Source: Anaeramoeba ignava
Lineage: Eukaryota > Metamonada > Anaeramoebidae
NCBI GenBank assembly: GCA_028826165.1
Contig: JAPDFW010000096.1
Location: 124,001 to 188,000 of the forward strand
Length of the DNA stretch: 64,000 nt
Reading direction: 5' to 3'
The notes below the pieces were generated by a model. The model ran no database searches. It worked only from the letters and a program-made list of their open reading frames with translations, and was not told where the DNA came from. Of this stretch, positions 35,384-46,959 are shown piece by piece (the stretch's first letter is position 1; every line of letters starts with the position of its first letter). The translations under genes and the position numbers were made by a program.

Positions 35384-35637
35384 TCTTATTCTTATTTTTA
35401 TTTTTAAATTTTAAATTTTAAATTTTAAAAAAAATGAAAAGAAAAAATGATTTTTTAATTTTATAAAAAAATTGAGAAAAGAAATTAAAAAAATGAGAAC
35501 AAAATTCTTTTTTTAAAGAGAAAAATGAGAACAAAATAAAATGATTTGGAAAATTGATTTAATTTGAATTTAGAATGAAAAATTAATTTGAAGTAAAAAG
35601 AATGTTAAAAAAAAATTCTAAGAAAAATATTAACTAA

Positions 35638-36487
35638 CTAATCTTTCTTTTTATAATCTTTAACACAAAAAACTTTATTATCTGGAAGTAAAACAGCAGA
35701 AATATTCTCAGAATCGCCACCAGTTGTATCAACAAGAATTCTTTTTTGTTTAAAAATAACTTCAGGTTGTTCAACATGACCAGAAACAATAGTTTTTTGA
35801 GCAAATTCAGGAGCAGTTAAATGATTTCTATCACAAATCCAAGTTGGTCTTGGATCACTTAAATCTTTTTTTCTTAAACATTCAATATGTTCATTCCAAC
35901 TTTTATTATCATTAGGAATTCCTGAATGAATAAATACATAATCAGGATGTTCAACAATCCAAGGAAGATTAATATAAAAATCTTGATATTTTTGTGAAAA
36001 TTTAGATGATAAACTTGGTTGTTTTGGAAATTCTGCTCCTAATCCTTTAAATGTTAGGAAGTGATGAATAAATAAGTGGATATCTTCTTCCTTGTAAATG
36101 CATTTTCTCTTTATTTTCTCCATTATAAAGTTCCCATTTATATTTATAATCATCTGCTATTTTATCAAAATCAACATTTTCAGGTTCTGGAATAAGTTTA
36201 AGAAATGTCATTAATGCTAAATCATGATTTCCACAAATAAATGTTGTTTTGGGTCGATTTTCCCAAAGATTAATAAGAAAATCAAGTGTTTCTTTTGGAT
36301 TTGGACCTCTATCAATATAATCTCCAAGAAAAACAACCCAAACATCATCAAAATTTTCAATATTTTCTTCTAACATTTCAAATAATTTTTTTAATCCATT
36401 TATATATGAATGAACATCTCCAATAGCTATTACTCTTCCTGAAATTTGTGTTTCCATGTTTTTATTTTTATTTTTATTTTTTTCCAT
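35638..36487 (-). pseudogene. PPP-family phosphatase, tandem copy 2, frame-broken
   Basis: This copy has the same domain order as its neighbours, with GDVHSYING, GDYIDRG, GNHD and the C-terminal TIVSGHVEQPEVIF block. One extra T at about 36053 (ATGTTAGG instead of ATGTAGG) breaks the frame after IYSSLP. With that base ignored the protein would be ~282 aa and end at 35638. It looks mosaic: near the break it shares the CCTTTAAATG version with copy 1, while downstream parts agree with copy 3, which suggests gene conversion among the copies. It is either a pseudogene or a homopolymer error. Confidence 0.7.
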
Positions 36488-36702
36488 TGTTATTCTTATT
36501 TTTAATTTTAAATTTTAAATTTTAAAAAAAATGAAAAGAAAAAATGATTTTTTAATTTTATAAAAAAATTGAGAAAAGAAATTAAAAAAATGAGAACAAA
36601 ATAAAATGATTTGGAAAATTGATTTAATTTGAATTTAGAATGAAAAATTAATTTGAAGTAAAAAGAATGTTAAAAAAAAATTCTAAGAAAAATATTAACT
36701 AA

Positions 36703-37578
36703 CTAATCTTTCTTTTTATAATCTTTAACACAAAAAACTTTATTATCTGGAAGTAAAACAGCAGAAATATTTTCATTTTCACCACCAGTTGTATCAACAA
36801 GAATTCTTTTTTGTTTAAAAATAACTTCAGGTTGTTCAACATGACCAGAAACAATAGTTTTTTGAGCAAATTCAGGAGCAGTTAAATGATTTCTATCACA
36901 AATCCAAGTTGGTCTTGGATCACTTAAATCTTTTTTTCTTAAACATTCAATATGTTCATCCCAACTTCTATTATCATTAGGAATTCCTGAATGAATAAAT
37001 ACATAATCAGGATGTTCAACAATCCAAGGAAGATTAATATAAAAATCTCGATATTTTTGTGAGAATTTAGATGATAAACTTGGTTGTTTTGGAAATTCTG
37101 CTCCTAATCCATCAAATGTAGGAAGTGATGAATAAATAAGTGGATATCTTCTTCCTTGTAAATGCATTTTCTCTTTATTTTCTCCACTATAAAGTTGCCA
37201 TGGACGTTTATAATCATCAACTATTTTATCAAAATCAACATTTTCAGGTTCTGGAATAAGTTTAAGAAATGTCATTAATGCTAAATCATGATTTCCACAA
37301 ATAAATGTTGTTTTGGGTCGATTTTCCCAAAGATTAATAAGGAAATCAAGTGTTTCTTTTGGATTTGGACCTCTATCAACATAATCTCCAAGAAAAACAA
37401 CCCAAACATCATCAAAATTTTCAATATTTTCTTCTAACATTTCAAATAATTTTTTTAATCCATTTATATATGAATGAACATCTCCAATAGCTATTACTCT
37501 TCCTGAAATTTGTGTTTTCATTCTTCTTTTTTTTATCTTTTCTCTTTTTTCTTTTTCAAGATGATGTTTTTTTTCCAT
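36703..37578 (-). CDS. PPP-family metallophosphatase, tandem copy 3 (intact), 291 aa
   Basis: This is an uninterrupted frame. Metal and phosphate ligands are in GDVHSYING (near residue 32), VFLGDYVDRGPNP, FICGNHDLAL, YVFIHSGIPND and IVSGHVEQPEV. The N-terminus, MEKKHHLEKEKREKIKK, is unlike copies 1 and 2; an internal Met (MKTQISGR) aligns with the second Met of the siblings and could be the true start. The fold is that of PPP phosphoesterases (protein Ser/Thr, Tyr or dinucleoside tetraphosphate substrates). It lacks PP1/PP2A-specific C-terminal features, so the RLPH/ApaH-like side of the family is more likely. It is the only copy with an unbroken frame. Confidence 0.8.
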   Translation of the reverse strand: MEKKHHLEKEKREKIKKRRMKTQISGRVIAIGDVHSYINGLKKLFEMLEENIENFDDVWVVFLGDYVDRGPNPKETLDFLINLWENRPKTTFICGNHDLALMTFLKLIPEPENVDFDKIVDDYKRPWQLYSGENKEKMHLQGRRYPLIYSSLPTFDGLGAEFPKQPSLSSKFSQKYRDFYINLPWIVEHPDYVFIHSGIPNDNRSWDEHIECLRKKDLSDPRPTWICDRNHLTAPEFAQKTIVSGHVEQPEVIFKQKRILVDTTGGENENISAVLLPDNKVFCVKDYKKKD

Positions 37579-37772
37579 TTAATTAATTTTCAAAATAAAT
37601 TTTAAATTGAAATTAAAAAAAAATTTTTTCTATAAAATAATTCTAATTTTAAAAAAGAAAAAATGAAAAAAATGAATTTTCGATTTTTATTTTTTGAAAT
37701 TTTTTAAAAAGAAAAAATGAATGAAAAGAAAAAAAAGAAATTTTAGAAATGAAAGAAATGAAAGAAATTGAT

Positions 37773-40471
37773 TTATTTCATTGTTATTTTTGGTGGTTCA
37801 ATTTCTTTAGATAATTTCTTTTCATCTAACTTTTTAATGATTTTGTTTGCAATTTCCATAAATTTTTTGGAATAACTACTATTTGGTTCTTTTTCAACTA
37901 TAGGAGTTCCTTCATCACTAAATTTACGAATATCTGTATGAAGAGGTATTTGTCCGAGAAGCTTTTTTTTGATTTTAATTTATATTTTGATTTTGAATTT
38001 GAATTTGAATTTGAATTTGAATTTTAATTTTAATTTTGATTTTAATATTGATTTATATTTTGAATTTGGATTTTATTTTGATTTTGATTTTGATTTTAAT
38101 TTTAATTTTAATTTTAATTTTAATTTTAATTTTGATTTTAATTTTGATTTTAATTTTGATTTTCATTTTCATTTTGATTTTGATTTTGATTTTGATTTTT
38201 ATTTTGATATTCATTTTAATTTTGATTTTCATTTTGATTTTGATTTTGATTTTCATTTAAATGATTAATTTAATATAAAAGTATAAAATTTTCAATTCCT
38301 GAATAAATACATCAATTTTCATATCTTCACTCATCTTTTTTGCTCCACCACTTCCAAAAATATTTTCTACATGATGGCATTTAGGGCATTCATAATAACT
38401 CATATTTTCAACAATTCCAATAACCTAACAAAAATCAAATTAAATTAAATCAAATCAAATTAAATTAAATTAAATTAAATTAAATAAAATTAAATCAAAA
38501 TTAAATCAAATTAAATCAAATTAAATTAAATTAAATTAAATCAAATCAAATTAAATTAAATCAAATCAAATTAAATTAAATCAAATCAAATTAAATTAAA
38601 TAAAATCAAATCAAATTAAATTAAATTAAATTAAATTAAATTAAATTAAATTAAATTAAATTAAATTAAATTAAATTAAATTAAATTAAATTAAATTAAA
38701 TTAATATAAAATAATATAAAATGTATAATTACAGGCACATTAACTTTCTGGAACATTACTACTCCACGAATTGCATCATTGAGTGCAATATCTTGTGGAG
38801 TACTCACTATTACTGCTCCTGATAATTGAAGTGATTGTGATATTGTAAGTTGTGTATCACCTGTTCCTGGTGGTAAATCTAAAACTAGAATATCTAATTC
38901 TCCCCATTCAACATCTCTAAATAATTGATTAAGTGTTCCTGTAACCTTTAAAATTCATTTCAAAATTATAATTAAAATTAAAATTAAAATTAAAATTCAT
39001 TTTAAAATTAAAATTAAAATTAAAATTAAAATTAAAATTAAAATTAAAATTAAAATTAAAATTAAAATTAAAATTAAAATTGAATTTAAAATTGAATTTA
39101 AAATTAAAATTAAAATTAAAATTAAAATTAAAATTAAAATCATAATTGAATTATACTAATGGACCTCTCCAAATCAAAGCTTGTTTTGGATCTATTAAAT
39201 TTCCAATACTAATTGTTTGAATATTATAAGCAGGAATAGGTAAAATTTTTTGTTCTGAATTTTGCATAATTGATGATCCTTCTGTTCCCATAAGTTTTGG
39301 AATTGATGGACCATACATATCTTAATTAGAAATGAAATAAATTATGATTAAATTTATTATTTAATTGATTAAATTTATTATTATTTAATTTATTATATTT
39401 ATTATTTATTTAATTTATTAAATTTATTAAATTTATTTAATTTATTTAATTTATTTTATTTATTTATTATTTAATTGATTTAATTTATTTAATTTATTTA
39501 TTATTAATTGATTAAATTTATTATTATTTAATTTATTAAATTTATTATTTATTTAATTTATTAAATTTATTATTATTTAATTTATTAAATTTATTATTAT
39601 TTAATTGATTAAATTTATTATTATTTAATTTATTTAATTTATTATTATTTAATTTTTATTTATTAAATTAAATTTTTATTATTTTGATTAAATTTATTTT
39701 TATTTTAATTTTATTTAATTTTTATTATTTTTGATTAAATTTATTTTAATTTATTTATTTAATTTATTATTATTTAATTTATTAAATTTATTATTATTTA
39801 ATTTATTAAATTTATTATTTAATTTATTAAATTTATTATTATTTAATTTATTAAATTTATTATTATTTAATTGATTAAATTTATTATTTAAATTTATTAT
39901 TATTTAATTGATTAAATTTATTATTATTTAATTGATTAAATTTATTATTATTTAATTGATTTATTATTTAATTGATTTAATTTATTAAATTTATTATTAT
40001 TTAATTTATTTATGATTTAATTGATTAAAAAATACCTGAATCTAAAATACCAACTTTTTTATTCATTTTCGAGAAAGCTAATGCTAAATTTACTGCAACA
40101 GTACTTTTTCCAACACCTCCTTTAGCTCTATAATTTTTTTAATTTTTTTTATTTTAATTTTTTTTTTCGAATTTCCAATTTTATTTAATTTTTTATACAT
40201 ACGAACTCACTGCAATTATATGTTCTACACCAGGAATCCCTAAAGGAACTGGTTTGAATTTATTTTCTTTTTTATTTTCATCTGAAAATTTTCTTGAAAA
40301 TATTTTTTGATGATCTAAAAGTCTTGGATTTTGATATTTTACTGAAGAATTAGACAAAATCTGATGTGTTTTTTTAACGAAAAACTTCTTCAAAACTAAA
40401 CTAGAAGTTTTTTGAAAAGGAATATTTGCTTTTTTTGCAAATTCTTGATGACTAAGAATTTTTTGTAACAT
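37773..40471 (-). CDS. NUBPL: NUBPL/Ind1-like Mrp-family Fe-S P-loop NTPase, 346 aa, 6 exons
   Basis: Exons (minus): 40471-40203, 40127-40036, 39320-39157, 38945-38733, 38424-38311 and 37961-37773, all in phase. Residues 1-75 are Lys/Ser/Phe-rich with few acidic residues and look like an organelle presequence. [20 protein letters not shown] plus GKST gives the deviant Walker A motif. [59 protein letters not shown] (the CxxC that binds the cluster), [16 protein letters not shown] and PIV follow. Mrp/Ind1 proteins bind a labile 4Fe-4S cluster as dimers, and Ind1 serves complex I assembly in mitochondria. In an anaerobe with hydrogenosome-like organelles it would serve other Fe-S targets (inference). 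It is divergently paired with RPA1, with starts 76 bp apart. Confidence 0.9.
37962..38310 (-). repeat. (TTTTGA/TTTTAA)n microsatellite, NUBPL intron 5
   Basis: The plus strand carries ATTTTGATTTTGATTTTAAT hexamer runs over most of the intron. The minus-strand edges are GTATTTATTC and AAAAAAAAG. Confidence 0.7.
38425..38732 (-). repeat. (TTAAA)n pentamer microsatellite, NUBPL intron 4
   Basis: The plus strand is TTAAATTAAATTAAATCAAA and variants, with about 20 perfect pentamers at 38606-38702. The minus-strand edges are GTAATTATAC and TTTTTGTTAG. Confidence 0.8.
38946..39156 (-). repeat. (AAAATT)n hexamer microsatellite, NUBPL intron 3
   Basis: The plus strand is ATTAAAATTAAAATTAAAAT over most of the 211 nt. 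The minus-strand edges are GTATAATTC and TTTTAAAG. Confidence 0.8.
39321..40035 (-). repeat. AT microsatellite, NUBPL intron 2
   Basis: The plus strand repeats TTTATTATTATTTAATTGAT and TTTATTATTTAATTTATTAA for ~700 nt. The minus-strand edges are GTATTTTTTAATC and CTAATTAAG. Confidence 0.75.
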
Positions 40472-40547
40472 AAAAAAAAATGAAAAAAATGAAAAAAAAT
40501 GAAAATTTATTATTTTTATTTTTATTTTTTATAAATTTAAAAATTAA
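40472..40547. promoter_or_regulatory. 76 bp bidirectional promoter (NUBPL / RPA1)
   Basis: Three AAAAAATGAAAA elements (about 40476-40504) read TTTTCATTTTT toward NUBPL. The RPA1 side is only TTTTTATTTTTTATAAATTT. Role inferred from position. Confidence 0.35.
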
Positions 40548-42422
40548 ATGTTTTATAATAAAAAATTTTCATTTAAAAAATCTCAATCTAATTCTTCTGT
40601 TGAAATTCCAATATCAAAAATTGAACCTAATAAAAAAGGTCAATTAATTAAAGCACGAATAATTTGGAAAAGTGATTTAAAAAAACTTTCTTCTGAAAAA
40701 TTTATGCTTAAAATACGTCTTATTGATTTTGAAGGAACTGAAATTCAAGCAATTGCATTTGAAAAAATAGCAGAAAATTTATCAGAACAATTAATAATTG
40801 GAAAAGTTTATTTAATTTTTGATTTTCTTCCTCAAAAGAAATATTATACAAATGATGATTCAATGGAATTAAAATTTAATGAATATACAAGTTTTGAATT
40901 ATGTCAAGATGATAATACAATTCCTCAATTAAAATTCACTCCAATTCAAATATCAACCATAGTTTCTTCATCTCAAAAAAAAGATATTGTTAATACTATT
41001 GGCATTATTGATTCAGTTTCTAATCCAATTTCTTTATTATCTCGAAATTCTCAACAACATACAAAATTATCTTTAAAAATTTATGATAAAAATTCTTCAA
41101 TAGAGGTTGCTTTTATGGAATGAAGTTGCAATGAATTTTCATCGTTTATATTCTTTGGAATCTCAAAGGAATATTAATCCAATTATTATTTCCTTAAAAA
41201 ATGTTCGTGTTGAAAATTATAATGAAAAATATTTAATAGCAGAAAAAAATTCTCAAATTGAATTAAATCCAAATTTAGATAATTTAGAAATATCAAGGGA
41301 TTTTTTTGATCAAATTCAAGATCAAATTCAAAATCAAAATCAAAATCAAAATCAAAATCAAAATCAAAATCAAAATCAATATCAAAATCAAAATCAAAAT
41401 CAAAATCAAAATCAAAATCAAAATCAAAATCAAAATCAAAATCAAAATCTATATAAAAAATTCAATGAAAATGAAAATCAGAATTTAATTATACACCAAT
41501 TTCAAAATCAAAACGAAATTGAAAATCAAAATCAAAATCAAAATCAAAATGAAAATCAAAATGAAATTGAAATTGAAATTGAAAATCAAAATGAAAATCA
41601 AAATGAAATTAAAAATGAAAATCAAAATGAAAATGAAATCAAAATGAAAATCAAAATCAAAATCAAAATCAAAATCAAAATCAAAATGAAATTGAAATTG
41701 AAATTGAAAATCAAAATGAAATTGAAAATCAAAATCAAAATCAAAATCAAAATCAAAATCAAATTAAAAATCAAATTAAAAATCAAAATCAAAATCAAAA
41801 TCAAAATCAAAATCAAATTAAAATAAGTTCAATTCAAAATAATAATAAATTTAATTTTAATTTAATTCAAAATAATAATCAAAATAAATTCCAAATACAA
41901 ATAATTCATGCAATTAAAGATCTTTATCAAAATCAAACAATTCAACACTTTTATATCAAAGGATTAATCTCTTATATTGTTTCACATGACTTAAACAAAA
42001 TAATGTATCCATCTTGTATTTCTGAAAATTGTAAAAAAAAAGTTAATAGACAAGATAATCAATGGTTTTGTTCATCATGTTCTAAAAAAATGCAAAATTG
42101 TCATTGGAGATTCAATTTAAAAGCAAGAATTCATGATTATTCAGGATCTTGTTTTGTAACCATTTTTGATCAAACTGCTCAATCTTTACTTGGAATATCA
42201 GCAAATCAAATACAAAATATCATTCATTCAGGAAAAATCAAAGAATATCATAAAATTTTCCAAAATGTAAAATATCAAGAATATCTACTTAAAATTACCA
42301 AAAAAAATTCGAAAAAATTTATGAATAGTTTTGTTGCTGAATCAATTACTCCAATACGAAATGAAATTATTGAATATTCCAAATATTTGATTAAAATTAT
42401 TCACTCATATTCCTCAAATTGA
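40548..42422 (+). CDS. RPA1: Replication protein A large subunit, ~624 aa, with two compensating frame breaks
   Basis: Three frame segments form one protein. Residues 1-190 are OB-fold DBD-A and the start of DBD-B (PISKIEPNKKGQLIKARIIW; FMLKIRLIDFEGTEIQAIAF). At about 41111-41114 an extra T shifts the frame, after which LLWNEVAMNF and NPIIISLKNVRVENYNEKYL complete DBD-B. An Asn/Gln run (41310-41820) follows, in which one A is missing at about 41636-41640 and restores the frame. DBD-C at the end has a zinc site (CISENCKKKV then CSSCSKK), SGSCFVTIFDQTAQSLLGIS and YLLKI. The protein coats single-stranded DNA in replication and repair. The N-terminal RPA70N domain is absent. No GT occurs between about 41221 and 41825, so the run cannot be a GT-AG intron. 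The breaks lie in homopolymers and are probably consensus errors. Confidence 0.85.
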
Positions 42423-42552
42423 AAAATTTTTTCAATTTAAATTATTTTTGTATTTTCAAATATTTTTTTTTTTCTAAAATTTTTTTTTCATTTTTTTTTT
42501 CACTTCATTTTTCCTTTTTTAAAAAAAAATATATAAAAAATTAAAAAGAAAA
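42423..42552 (+). promoter_or_regulatory. Promoter/leader of the 950-residue protein gene
   Basis: This T-rich spacer has TTTTTTTTCATTTTTTTTTT at about 42481-42500 and TTCATTTTTCC shortly after, then an A-rich stretch to the ATG. Its element matches those of other genes in this window. Confidence 0.35.
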
Positions 42553-45500
42553 ATGAATTTTAATGAAATCACATTTAAATTTAAAAAATACAAATATCAA
42601 TTACCAAATAAAGAAATGAAAAAATTTGCAAAAGAAACAAAAACTCAATTATTTAATCATATAATTTCACAAATTCTTTCAGGAGAAAAAACTGATTTTG
42701 GGATTATTAAATTGTATTGCAAAATTACAGACTTATTTTGGGATTGTAAACAAGTACTTTCAAATGATTTAATTTCAATTCATTTGATTGATGATCCCCA
42801 AATTAAAGCAAATAAATTAGCAGAATTGTTCGATAAAAAATTCGAGAGATTTAACAATGAAACAACAAATCTTCTTTTATTTAATTCAACAGAAATATCT
42901 CAAAATGAGCTTCTTCATCAACATATAAAATTGAATAAAATGCTTATTCTTTGTGATGATCATCATATGATATCAGTTACACATGCAAAATGGTGTTTGA
43001 GTGTTCTTGAAGAAGCATTGAAAAAATCAGATGAAAATTCACATGAAAATTCACATGAAAAAGAAATCACCTCAAAATTATTAAAGGATTATTTAGAGGT
43101 TGTTTTGTTGTGGATTCTTGATAATAATGATCCATCCAAATTTCCTGATATTCAAAAAGCTCTTGAACTTTCAGAAAAATTGATAGCAATTAAACCTCAA
43201 GATAATGATTCAAAAATTCTCAGAGAAATGGTTTTAATTGCTTTGAAAGTTAATCAATCAGGAAATAATATTAATAATGAAAATAATAATGAAAATAATA
43301 ATGAAAATAATAATGAAAATAATAATGAAAATAATAATGAAAATAATAATGAAATTGAAGAAGAATGCAAGAATGTTGAACAGTTAATTGTTAATTTGGG
43401 AGAAAAAAGAGTGAAATTTTCATTGAAATTCGCAAAATGGATTGGAGGCTTAATTTATGTTATTTTGTTAAAAAAGAACAACGAATTTGAATATAAAAAA
43501 TCAAGAGTTTGGTATTTAGTGGAACTTATGAAATCCATATTTAAAAATATACTTCAATCTTATTATGATAAATATGAAGAACCAACTCAAAACTCGGATT
43601 TTTTGTATTTGCTGCAGGAATACACATTTAATTTGGCTTTAGTTGGAACAGCCTTATCCAATAAAACAAAGCAACAATGGGTGGAAAAGGCACAAATATT
43701 CCATGATTGTTTGGGTGTTTTGAATCAGGCATTATCCAAGAATTTACGCAACTCAAATATATGGACAAAAAAATTTGTTTTGGAAATTTATATCCTCAAT
43801 CATTTCCCATCATTCTCATTGCTTTTATCTCTTGTCATTTCGGCTGTAAATTGTATCATCCTGTCAAGTCACGAAAAAAGAGCTGAAAAGTTTTATGAAT
43901 TTTTTCGAGAATTTGAAAACTTTATCAAATTATTTATCCAATCAAAAGATAAATTCGATATATTTATTCAAAAAAGTAATTTGCTTTTGCAGCAACAAAT
44001 TCAGCTTTATCATGACAAGAACGAGAAAGATGAAGTGATTCAAGATGAGAAATTTTGCGAAGAAGAAGACATGATCCATTGTTTTCGTGGAGCAATGATT
44101 GGTGTTTCTTGTCTTTATATATATGAACATAGAGAAGCTGAATTTTTATTTGATCCATCAGAAAGTACAATTCTACAAGAAGTAGATATATCATTTGAGG
44201 ATCAAAAGGAACAGTTTCAAGATTGGGTTTTTGCAAAGACTATTTATGCTGAAGATGAGTTAGGAGTGTAAGATTAAGAGAAAAAGGATATTCCAAAAAA
44301 AAAATATTTATACAATTTCATTTTAATTTAATTTGATTTAATTTAATTTTGATTTAATTTTAATTTGATTTTAATTTGATTTTAATTTAATTTTAATTTT
44401 AATTTAATTTCATTTTAATTTGATTTTAATTTAATTTAATTTTGATTTTAATTTTAATTTAATTTTGATTTAATTTTGATTTAATTTTGATTTAATTTTG
44501 ATTTAATTTTGATTTAATTTAATTTTGATTTAATTTAATTTTAATTTGATTTTAATTTTAATTTAATTTTGATTTAATTTAATTTGATTTAATTTGATTT
44601 GATTTTAAATTTGATTTTAATTTAATTTAATTTTGATTTTAATTTTGATTTAATTTTAATTTCAATTTAAATTGATTTTAATTTGATTTGATTTTGATTT
44701 TGATTTAATTTAATTTTAAATTTAATTTTGATTTTAATTTAATTTTAATTTAATTTAATTTTAATTTTGATTTAATTTTAATTTAATAGGTTTTTGAATT
44801 CAAGAAAAAAACCAGAATATCTCTCTCTTCATATTGAATTTCTTGCTGCAAAATGTTTAAAAATATCAACAAAAATCAATACACAACTTTTTGGATACTC
44901 AAATTTTGCAAAGGAAATAATAGAAAAAATGATGGTTCATTTTAAAAATGCTGTTCATCTTTCATTTGAATTTCATCGCTCACCAAACATAATATTTGAA
45001 AATGCGATTGAAATTCTTCACTACATTTCAAAAACAACAAATCCACACTTTTTCATAAGAGCGGCTGCAACATCCTTTTTATTTATCCGGTTTCTTCTTT
45101 ATCTAAGAGACCAACCACAGCAATTAATCAAAGCATTTTCTCAATTGATTTTAATTATTCGAGACATCTCATCTTGTACATATTCCGTTTTTCAAGTGTT
45201 TAAAAAAGGAAACCGCAAAAGATTTTCTTCTTGGAAACCTTACCAAATGATTGCGACTCCTTTGAGACTACTATTTATCCCTCACAATATTGATTTTTGG
45301 ACACTTACAAAAAAAAAGAGAGAATTAAAAAATCGCAAATTGGAAAATAATAACTTTGTTTTTGAACAATTCCACCATATAAACTCACAAGATTTATTCG
45401 AGAAAATTCAAGGACTAAATATCCCATTAAAAATACTTGACAATTCCCAAATACATTCAATTAGAATTGTTCGCGATTCCATGAAAAAATCATTGAATAT

Positions 45501-45927
45501 TCGCTCTCCTCGAAAATACGCAGTCATCCTCGAAATAACAAATGAAAAGGGTTCTCGGTCTTTGAGAACATTGTCCTTTTTGGACGAAAAAAGTACTAAT
45601 CAATTCTATGATTTCATCTCGCCATACATAAACTGCTTCATCGAGGAAAGATACGATGAACATTTATTTTTTTTAAGATCCTTTCTTCAACAAAAAGTGG
45701 AACATCAATTTTTAACTAAAATTAATCAACTGGCTTTAGAAAAAGAAGAAAAGAAAAAAACAGAGCAGTTCCTAATCTTTGAAGAAAACAATCGTATTGA
45801 AAATAATCTTCATTTATCAACAGAAACCCAAGAATTAGCCTTTCAACTTAAAGCATCATTGAAACAATTTGCTCCAGAAATTGAAGAAGAAGATATCTCA
45901 AAAAATTTTTGCCAATATTGGTTTTAA
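42553..45927 (+). CDS. Unrecognised large helical protein, 950 aa, 2 exons
   Basis: Exon 1 is 42553-44267. The intron is 44268-44789 (GTAAGATTAAG to TTTAATAG). Exon 2 is 44790-45927. The join DELG-V-FLNSRKKPEYL is in phase. Most of the protein is predicted helical, with Leu/Ile heptad-like spacing (for example HAKWCLSVLEEALKKS; NPHFFIRAAATSFLFIRFLL). A NNE repeat (about residues 237-270) is a disordered insert. Residues ~790-860 of exon 2 (IHSIRIVRDSMKKSLNIRSP, then YAVILEITNEKGSRSLRTLS) have the strand pattern of a PH-like domain, but this is weak. I cannot assign a family. There is no signal peptide; hydrophobic stretches (PSFSLLLSLVISAVNCIIL) could be buried helices. Likely a cytosolic scaffold, by inference only. 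Confidence 0.7.
44268..44789 (+). repeat. T-rich microsatellite intron
   Basis: TTTAATTTTGATTTAATTTT and related hexamer/pentamer mixes fill this 522 nt intron. It has no internal AG until the TAATAG acceptor region. Confidence 0.75.
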
Positions 45928-46096
45928 ATACTTTTTTTTTTTTCTTTTTCTTTTTATTTGAAAAAAAAAAGGAACAAAAAGGAGAACAAAAAAAATTTTT
46001 TTTGCTTTTTTTTTTTAACGGTTTTTTTTTAACGTTTCAATAAATTTTTTTTTTCTTTTTTCTTTTCATTTTTTTTTCATTTCTAATTTAAATAAA

Positions 46097-46959
46097 ATGA
46101 ATAATAATAATAATAATAAAACTAAAAATAAAAATAAAACTAAAAATAAAAATTCATCAAAATCAAAAATCGGAAAAAAAAAAGATTCAAAACAATCATT
46201 TATTTTAACAACAGATAAAAATCCTTCTAAATCAATAAGAAGAGTTACTGCTCAAGTTTATCCAATTACAAATGAAAAATTTAAAACAAAATTAAATACA
46301 ATTTCAAAACCAAAAATGAAATTAATCAATTATGAAAAAAAAAGAGAAAAAATTCAAAAAACAATTGAAAACGAATCAAAAAAACATGAGATTGAAATAC
46401 AATTTATTGAAGAAAGAAACAAAAAACTTGAAGTATTATATTTATAAATTTAAAATTTTTTTATTCAATTTAAATATTTTGGATTTTTCTCTTTTTTTTT
46501 TAGAATGAATTCAACTTAATTCAATCTGAGTTATTATCATTAAAAGAAGAAAGAATCTCTTTACAAAATAAAAGAGAATTTGAAGAAAAACAAAATTCAG
46601 GTAAATTAAAATTTATTTATGAAAAAAAAGTGTCAAAATTTTTTTAAAATTTTTTTTTTAAATTCATTTTTTAATTTTTAGAAAATTATCTTAAAAATTC
46701 ACAATCATTTTATCAAACAAAACAAGAATTAAAAGAAAGTCAAGAAAAATTATTAGATTTAAAAGAAAAAGTTGAATTTAGTTGTAAACAAATTGAAAAA
46801 TTGGAAAAAATGATTGAATTTTCTGGTTATGATCCAATTTCTTTAAAAAATTTTGAAAATTTTCTTTCAAAAGAAAATCAATCTGAAAATTTATCAAATC
46901 AATTAAATAATTTCGAAAAAAGAATTAAATTTTTGAAAAACAATTTGAAATTAAATTGA
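46097..46959 (+). CDS. Coiled-coil protein, 236 aa, 3 exons
   Basis: Exons 46097-46432, 46504-46600 and 46682-46959 join in phase; introns of 71 and 81 nt begin GTATTA and GTAAAT and end TTTTTTTTAG and TTTTTAG. The N-terminus is an Asn/Lys run (MNNNNNNKTKNKNKTKNKN), then a basic segment with SKSIRRVTAQVYPITNEKF. From about residue 80 onward it is almost continuous coiled coil (YEKKREKIQKTIENESKK; EELLSLKEE-like heptads; KQELKESQEKLLDLKEKVEF). No family is recognised. The architecture (basic N-terminus plus long coil) suits a cytoskeletal or kinetochore-associated protein, but nothing specific supports either. It is too short for a myosin or kinesin tail. Confidence 0.65.

Noticed and set aside
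41105-41120. Programmed ribosomal frameshift in RPA1
   Set aside because: There is no slippery heptamer with downstream structure, and a second opposite break nearby fits random homopolymer errors better.
41310-41820. The RPA1 Asn-Gln tract as an intron
   Set aside because: No GT occurs between about 41221 and 41825, so a GT-AG intron cannot start there; with the two one-base breaks corrected, the frame runs through.
44268-44789. Separate second gene starting near 44794
   Set aside because: The downstream frame begins with a TTG, not ATG; GTAAGATTAAG and TTTAATAG sites join it in phase to the upstream exon.
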